Shown: piece after piece, positions 59,140 to 64,000 of the stretch
How the letters are laid out: every line of letters begins with the position of its first letter
Position numbering within the stretch: position 1 is the first letter of the stretch
Assembly: GCA_027013225.1 (NCBI GenBank)
Contig: JALUXU010000058.1
Coordinates: 62,001-126,000, forward strand
Origin: Acidihalobacter sp.
GTDB lineage: Bacteria > Pseudomonadota > Gammaproteobacteria > DSM-5130 > Acidihalobacteraceae
Reading direction: 5' to 3'
DNA length: 64,000 nt
Translations under genes and position numbers: made by a program
The notes under the pieces: generated by a model
The model's input: the letters and a program-made list of their open reading frames with translations, nothing else
What the model was told of the DNA's origin: nothing
Databases searched by the model: none

Positions 59140-60049
59140 GGCGATTCTCCTCTGTGATGTGGCGTAATAATGACTGCCGGGCGCCGAGCGCCTGCCAGGT
59201 ATCCCAAAGCGTGGCCAGCGCGCCATGACGCGCGCCGAAACCACCCGATGGGTGTTGCAACAAGCTGATTTGCGCGGCGATGGCCGCCGGATGGCGCAGC
59301 GGCAGGCTCAGAACTTCGGCGGTGATCAGTCCGCCATTCAAGGCGGTGGCGGAGGTTGCGGCCGCTGACGGCGCCAGCCGCAGACCCAATTGTGGGTCTT
59401 CACACTGTCGCCACCACTGCGCAATCCGCTCGTGGTCTATGCGCAAATCAGCCAGTCGCGCGAGCCGCAAAGCGATGCCGGTGGTTTCGAGATCGGGACC
59501 GGGACGGGCCCACACGCCTTCAGGCATGGCGGCCGCGTCGAGCCGTTGTTGCAGCGCGGGTCGCGCTTCTTCAAGCAATTCCGGCGCATGTAGGCGACAC
59601 AGGCGGGCCAGGCGCAAGCCGTCCACGAGCGTGCCGCCCCAGTGGCGACTGTCCGCTGCCTGCGGCTTCCTGGTCATGCGTTTTAGTAAGCGGTCGAGCC
59701 AGCGGCGTGGATCGCGCCGGGGAACGTGCCTAAGCAGGCGCAAGCCCTCGCAGGCGGCCCAGCCAATGGTTAGGGTGGGCCATCCGCCATCGTCGGATTG
59801 AAGATTCAGCAGCCAGTTGACATGCCGCTGGGAATCGGGAGGAGAAACATCGAGCAGGCGCAGAGCCGCAAGGGCGGCAAAGGTATCCGGCGCGCTCGGT
59901 TCATCCACGCCCCATTCGGGCGTGCGATAGAAGGAAAACCCCCCTTGTGCGCATGCCCGGCCAAGGATGTAATCGCGTGCGCGTTCGAAATCGATGGCAA
60001 GCGGCAGGGAAAACTCGGTCTGGCTCATGGGCAGGAAGCGAATATTCAT
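59132..60049 (-). CDS. Prenyltransferase/terpene-cyclase-like alpha-toroid protein
   Basis: 305 aa. Repeated motifs of the squalene-hopene cyclase / prenyltransferase beta-subunit fold are visible: LLNLQSDDGGWPTLTIGW, LLQHPSGGFGARHGALATLWDTWQAL and an early CAQGGFSFYRTPEWG. There is no DxDD cyclisation motif and no prenyltransferase zinc triad that I can see, so the activity is unclear. The start (ATG 60049) overlaps the preceding mutase-like gene stop (ATGA), and its end overlaps ppsA by 8 nt. Confidence 0.7.
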   Translation of the reverse strand: MNIRFLPMSQTEFSLPLAIDFERARDYILGRACAQGGFSFYRTPEWGVDEPSAPDTFAALAALRLLDVSPPDSQRHVNWLLNLQSDDGGWPTLTIGWAACEGLRLLRHVPRRDPRRWLDRLLKRMTRKPQAADSRHWGGTLVDGLRLARLCRLHAPELLEEARPALQQRLDAAAMPEGVWARPGPDLETTGIALRLARLADLRIDHERIAQWWRQCEDPQLGLRLAPSAAATSATALNGGLITAEVLSLPLRHPAAIAAQISLLQHPSGGFGARHGALATLWDTWQALGARQSLLRHITEENRHE

Positions 60050-61198
60050 TGCAGCGTCTCCTTGGTATAGCGGTCCTTGGCTGGCCATGCGTCAGCGATC
60101 AAGGAAGACAAGGGTGTTTGCTGGCGCGTCAACTGGCTGAGAAGCTTCATCAGCGCCAGCAGGCCATCCGCGTTGCCCGGGGAATCGCTGAAGCCATAAT
60201 GTCCACGGCTGTCGAAGTAGAGAGCCGGCGCGCCTGGGTGCAGGTCTTTCCAGACGCCACACCGATCAGTGGTCAAGGTTCGCGCCTCGATGCCCTTGCG
60301 GTGCAGGAAATCGTCTATGTCGGCAGGCGCCGCCTGTGCGTCGTGGATCACGCGAAGATCGGCGTGTTCCCTGGACAAAATGTCGGCCAGAAACATGCCC
60401 AGGGCATAGGGGTCTATGGCGCGGCCTCTTTCGTCGAGCACGGCGAGGCGGTCGCCGTCCATGTCGAGTACGGCCCCCAGCTCGCCGCCGTGGGCGATGA
60501 CGCAGTTGTAGACATCGCCCTGTGCCTTGGGAGCGAGCGGATCGGGGTCGCGCCGCGACAGCAGCGGGTCGGGGTTAAAGCCGATGCGCCACAGGCGCAG
60601 TTGCTGGAAATGCGCGCTGACTGCCTCGATCACGGCGCCTGCCATGCCGTTGCCGGCATCGAGACAGAGTTTGCACGGACGGGAAAGATGCAGGTGCTGG
60701 CGCAGCCAGGCGGCATAGTCGTTCAAGGTGTCGTCATAACGCAGCACCGGGTTGCAGGGTTTGCTTAACAATTCGTCCAGCTGCTGGAGGCGAACGGATG
60801 CGATCACCTCGGCGGCGGGCAACGGCTGGCCGCTGCGCCGATAAAACCGCAGGCCGTTATAGGGCGCAAGCGCGCTTCCTCCGGTAATCATGAGGCCACC
60901 GTCCAGGCCTTCATTGGCAATGTACCACTCCAGCTCCGGGGTGGTGCAGGCACCGATATGGATCACGTGGTGTCCGCCCGAGCGCAAGCCCAGGCTGGCC
61001 GCCTCGGCCAGCGAGGGAGAGCTTTCTCGGACATCGTGGCCGATGCAGAATTCGCCGTCTCCGGCCTTAACGAGATCCCCAAAGGCGCGCGCCAGCACGA
61101 TGGATGGCCTGGCGGCAACGCAGGGCTTCGCCGACACGGCCACGGACAATGTGGCCCTGAATCAGGGATGTCAGTGACAGCGGGCCCGCATACCTCAT
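60046..61198 (-). pseudogene. Phosphomannomutase-like paralogue with a 4-bp duplication frameshift
   Basis: From ATG 61198 (AGGAG 7 nt upstream) the frame reads MRYAGPLSLTSLIQGHIVRGRVGEALRCRQA, matching the N-terminus of the 45407 paralogue (LVNGYTIRGQTDKSFDCPQA). The match then continues in another frame as IVLARAFGDLVKAGDGEFCIGHD and on to residue 374-equivalent. A tandem GATGGATG (61099-61106) explains the shift: removing one 4-bp unit restores the alignment exactly. Like its paralogue it lacks the phosphoserine (TGGSALAPYNG) and the fourth domain but keeps DMDGDRLAVLD. The ORF-track start at 61149 is an internal artefact or restart. Confidence 0.8.
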
Positions 61199-61266
61199 GA
61201 TTCATCTCCTCTTGCCTCCCATTTTTTACGCATGTGCCTGGTCCGGACGTTGATCGAGAGGCGGCC

Positions 61267-63918
61267 TTAACGGCCACCTCTCGAACCCGGACGCAGATAA
61301 CCGAGGGCCCGGTGCAACAGACCTTTCGCGGCGGCTTCTTCCTGATGCACGCGCATCACCGCCGGTTGTAACGAAGCGTTCACCGTGCGCAGGAAGCGGC
61401 TTTGATGTACGGCCTTGCTGTCCATCAAGCGGTGCATGCCGAGCTTGCCGAAGTCGGCGCAGATCATCCAGATGAGGTTGTATGCCCACACCAGGCCGAT
61501 CACTTCCCATGGAATGGCGGGCATCAGCCAGCCGAAGCCGGCCATGGCCACGCCCACCAGCTGGGTGCCGAGGATCGCCATCCACAGCGGCTTGGCAGGA
61601 TAGGGCGGGCGCCAGAACGGGCCGCGCACGCGGGTCAGGAACAGCATCAGATGGCCTCCGGCGATGAGCTGGAGGAACATCACTGTTTGCGCTTGATCAA
61701 CAGGCAGCTGGTACCAGAAGCGGGCCAGCAGGTAGAGCACGAAGGTGCCGCCGAAGGCGAAAAAGCCCATCACGGAAGAAACGCCGAGCACGCGGCCCAT
61801 TTCCCAGTGCACCGGATTTTTTTGGAGCTCGGTGTTGTCCCAGGCGATGGTCATGATGGGAATGTCATCCAGCAGTGACAGCAGCACCACCATAATCGCG
61901 GTCAGTGGATAATTATTGAAGATGAGCATGGTGACGACGACGAAAAACAGGATGTCCAGCGTCATGGCGATGCGGTACACGGTGTAGCTCATCATTCGCT
62001 CGAAGATGCGGCGTGCTTCTTCCACCGCGCGGACGATGACGCCAAGGCCGGGCGCAGTGAGGATCAGAGACGCCGCCGCGCGGGCGGCGTCGGTGGCGCC
62101 GGAGACCGCGATGCCGACATCGGCCTGTTTGAGGGCGGGCGCGTCGTTCACGCCGTCGCCGGTCATGGCCACCAGATGGCCTTTTTCCTGCAACGCCTTG
62201 ACGATGGCGTATTTGTGTTCCGGAAACACCTGGGCGAAGCCGTCGGCCTTTTCGATGCGCTCGGCGGCGTCGGAGGCCAGATGCCCTTCCTTGGCCGCCT
62301 GGCCGATCAGCTCGTCGGCGGGCTGGATGTTCTTTCCAAGCCCCAGTTGTCCGGCGATTTCGCGCGCGATGGCGACGTTGTCTCCGGTTACCATTTTCAC
62401 CTTGATGCCGTGCGCCATGGCCTCGGCGATGGTCTGGCGTGAATCTTCGCGCGGTGGATCAAACAGCGGCAGGATGCCGAGGAAGGTCCAGGTCTTGCCG
62501 TCGTCGTCGGAGCGGGCCACGCCCAGGGTGCGGTAGCCGCGGGCGGCGGCGTCTTCCACCACTTTCTCGGCCTTGGCTTTTTCATCGCCGGAAAGCCCGG
62601 CCATGTCCATAATCACCTGCGGCGCGCCCTTGGTGACGCGGAAGGTTTTGCCGTCGGCCGTCTTGATGGTGGCTTCGGTGCGTTTGGAAACGGGGTCGAA
62701 AGGCACGAACTTGACTTGCTCAAAACCGGCAAGTTGCTGTTCGCGGTTTTGCAGGCCGTTCAGCACGGCGGTGTCGATGGCGTCGGCGTCCTCTTCCTTG
62801 GAAGCCAGAGAAGCGGCGAGGATGACTTCCTGCGCATCCTTGGCATTGAACACGGCCGTTTCGCCCAGGGTGAGCTTGTTCTGGGTCAGGGTGCCGGTCT
62901 TGTCGGAGCACAGGATGTCCACGCCGGCCATTTCCTCGATGGAGGTCAGCTTGGAGACGATGGCCTTCATTTTCGATAGCGCCAGCGCGCCCAGCGCCAT
63001 AGTCACCGACAGCACCGCCGGCATCGCCACCGGGATGGAGGCGACCACCACCACCAGTACGAAGGCTAACAGCTCGAGGAAAGTCAGGCCGCGGCTGAGC
63101 TCGACCACGATCAGGATGATCGACAGCACGATGGCCAGAAAGATCAGAAAGTTACCGATGGAAATCACCGCTTTCTGGAAATGCGACACTGGCGCGGCGT
63201 GTTCCACCAGGCTGGCGGTGCGGCCGAAGAAGGTGTTGCCGCCCGTGGCATAGACTACGGCCACCATCTCGCCCTGTTTGGCGATGGTGCCCGAATAGGC
63301 GACATCACCGACTTTCTTGCTCACCGGCAGCGATTCGCCGGTGAGCGCCGATTGGTCCACCGAGAGGTAATCGCCTTCGATCAGCTTGACGTCGGCGGGC
63401 AGAATGTCGCCCAGCCGCACGCGGATGACATCGCCGGGAACCAGCTGCGCGGCGTCGATTTCCTGCCACTGGCCGTCACGCAGCACGCGCGCCTTGAGCG
63501 CGAGTTGCTGCTTGAGCGCCTTGAGTGCATCCTGAGCGCCTTTTTCTTCCCAAAAGCCGATGCCGCCGTTGATCACCAGCATGGCGAAGATGACGCCGAA
63601 GCTCTTCCAGTCACTGTTCACTGCCGAGAGGATGGCAGCGATCTCGATCATCCACGGAATGGGCCCCCAGAAATAGGAAAGCAGTTTGCGCCACAGGGGG
63701 ACTTCTTCTTCTTCCAGAGCATTTGGTCCGTACTTGGACAGGCGCTGGGCGGCCTCGCTGGCACTGAGGCCCTGGGAACTGCTTTGCAGTTTTTTGAAGG
63801 TCTCATCGACCGGCAATTTTTCGAACGGATCGATGCTGCCGCCTGTTTGTGCAGGTGATTTAGCCGTTTGATCCGCAGACTTTAGCGGAGCGGGGGTTGG
63901 AGTATCGGTTTGTGCCAT
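61267..63918 (-). CDS. Plasma-membrane proton-efflux P-type ATPase (P3A)
   Basis: 883 aa. Phosphorylation motif CSDKTGTLTQN (about 335), TGES loop LTGESLPVSKK, hinge MTGDGVNDAPALKQADVGIAVSGATDAARAAA, and ten hydrophobic helices, as in the H+-ATPases of plants, fungi and some bacteria (TIGR01647). Pumps protons out with ATP, useful in acid or when the respiratory chain is idle. Start ATG 63918 has GAGGAG upstream. A Pro/Ala-rich N-terminal tail precedes the first domain. It lies upstream of the mutase-like, toroid and ppsA genes. Confidence 0.93.
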   Translation of the reverse strand: MAQTDTPTPAPLKSADQTAKSPAQTGGSIDPFEKLPVDETFKKLQSSSQGLSASEAAQRLSKYGPNALEEEEVPLWRKLLSYFWGPIPWMIEIAAILSAVNSDWKSFGVIFAMLVINGGIGFWEEKGAQDALKALKQQLALKARVLRDGQWQEIDAAQLVPGDVIRVRLGDILPADVKLIEGDYLSVDQSALTGESLPVSKKVGDVAYSGTIAKQGEMVAVVYATGGNTFFGRTASLVEHAAPVSHFQKAVISIGNFLIFLAIVLSIILIVVELSRGLTFLELLAFVLVVVVASIPVAMPAVLSVTMALGALALSKMKAIVSKLTSIEEMAGVDILCSDKTGTLTQNKLTLGETAVFNAKDAQEVILAASLASKEEDADAIDTAVLNGLQNREQQLAGFEQVKFVPFDPVSKRTEATIKTADGKTFRVTKGAPQVIMDMAGLSGDEKAKAEKVVEDAAARGYRTLGVARSDDDGKTWTFLGILPLFDPPREDSRQTIAEAMAHGIKVKMVTGDNVAIAREIAGQLGLGKNIQPADELIGQAAKEGHLASDAAERIEKADGFAQVFPEHKYAIVKALQEKGHLVAMTGDGVNDAPALKQADVGIAVSGATDAARAAASLILTAPGLGVIVRAVEEARRIFERMMSYTVYRIAMTLDILFFVVVTMLIFNNYPLTAIMVVLLSLLDDIPIMTIAWDNTELQKNPVHWEMGRVLGVSSVMGFFAFGGTFVLYLLARFWYQLPVDQAQTVMFLQLIAGGHLMLFLTRVRGPFWRPPYPAKPLWMAILGTQLVGVAMAGFGWLMPAIPWEVIGLVWAYNLIWMICADFGKLGMHRLMDSKAVHQSRFLRTVNASLQPAVMRVHQEEAAAKGLLHRALGYLRPGSRGGR

Positions 63919-63928
63919 GACATTCTCC

Positions 63929-64000
63929 TCAGGGTGCAATCATGCCGTTGTCGAGATAGGTTTCATCATAAAAGAACACCAGCGACGGATCGGGCTGGGC
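63929..64000 (-). CDS. Partial CDS, C-terminus of an unknown protein
   Basis: Open to the window edge, encoding ...PSLVFFYDETYLDNGMIAP and a TGA, 10 nt upstream of the H+-ATPase start, whose ribosome binding site follows the stop codon directly. Too short to identify. Confidence 0.5.
   Translation of the reverse strand, partial: AQPDPSLVFFYDETYLDNGMIAP

Noticed and set aside
61149-61277. MSVAVSAKPC... as genuine N-terminus of the second mutase-like protein
   Set aside because: Homology to the paralogue continues upstream in another frame with a good RBS and start at 61198, so this is an internal ATG created by the frameshift.

Overview
The window is a gene-dense chromosomal stretch (my impression is mid-to-high GC) from a proteobacterium. 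There is no phage, no insertion sequence, no CRISPR array and no rRNA. Gene order and content suggest a sulfur-metabolising, probably chemolithoautotrophic gammaproteobacterium or Acidithiobacillia-like organism. The signs are a CbbQ/CbbO-type AAA+/VWA pair, a lipoate-protein ligase of the kind found beside sulfur-oxidising sHdr loci, a Tat-exported PsrABC-like molybdoenzyme, two DsrE-fold proteins, a TauE/SafE exporter and a proton-pumping P3A ATPase. The beta-proteobacterial-style order ilvI-ilvH-ilvC-psd-pssA-leuA and the Pseudomonas-like order lysR/leuC-leuD-leuB-asd also occur. I cannot name the species from sequence alone.

Layout: (1) 1-3.3 kb: secreted two-domain protein, small unknowns and an LplA-like ligase. 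(2) 3.5-11.5 kb: unknown protein, CbbQ, CbbO, a histone-deacetylase-fold enzyme, an aldo/keto-reductase-like protein and a MutS2-like ATPase without Smr domain. (3) 11.6-19.3 kb: branched-chain amino acid and phospholipid genes, type-4 uracil-DNA glycosylase and rimI. (4) 19.4-20.6 kb: seven tRNAs (Pro, Arg, His, Lys, Ala, Glu, Leu). (5) 21.0-26.8 kb: a molybdoenzyme operon (catalytic, FeS, NrfD, TorD-like, HybE-like) behind a near-ideal class II FNR promoter. (6) 26.9-31.2 kb, minus strand: Mla/MCE lipid transport operon ending in a YfdX-like protein. (7) 31.3-36.7 kb: LysR regulator and leuCDB-asd. (8) 36.8-42.0 kb: phospholipase-D-like, DUF815 ATPase, EttA, HDOD-GGDEF. (9) 42.1-45.0 kb, minus: a NemR-like TetR / dienelactone hydrolase / DsrE / Old Yellow Enzyme operon. 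(10) 45.4-64 kb: carbon-storage, fermentation and stress genes (two phosphomannomutase-like proteins, LdhA, PfkB, GlgX, PpsA, Usp, beta-CASP hydrolase, H+-ATPase), largely chained by 4-nt overlaps.

How the parts work together: the FNR promoter, the reductase-type operon, D-lactate dehydrogenase, PfkB, glycogen debranching, PEP synthase and universal stress protein fit an organism that lives on inorganic energy sources and survives oxygen or energy limitation by sulfur-compound respiration and use of stored glycogen. That is inference. The most noteworthy sequence-level observations are: a pair of 160-bp palindromic dispersed repeats; two phosphomannomutase paralogues that lack the catalytic serine, one of them frameshifted by a 4-bp tandem duplication; an in-frame amber codon in the dienelactone hydrolase; a phosphatidylserine-decarboxylase homologue without its self-cleavage serine; the overlapping CbbO-deacetylase gene pair without RuBisCO; and the class II FNR promoter.
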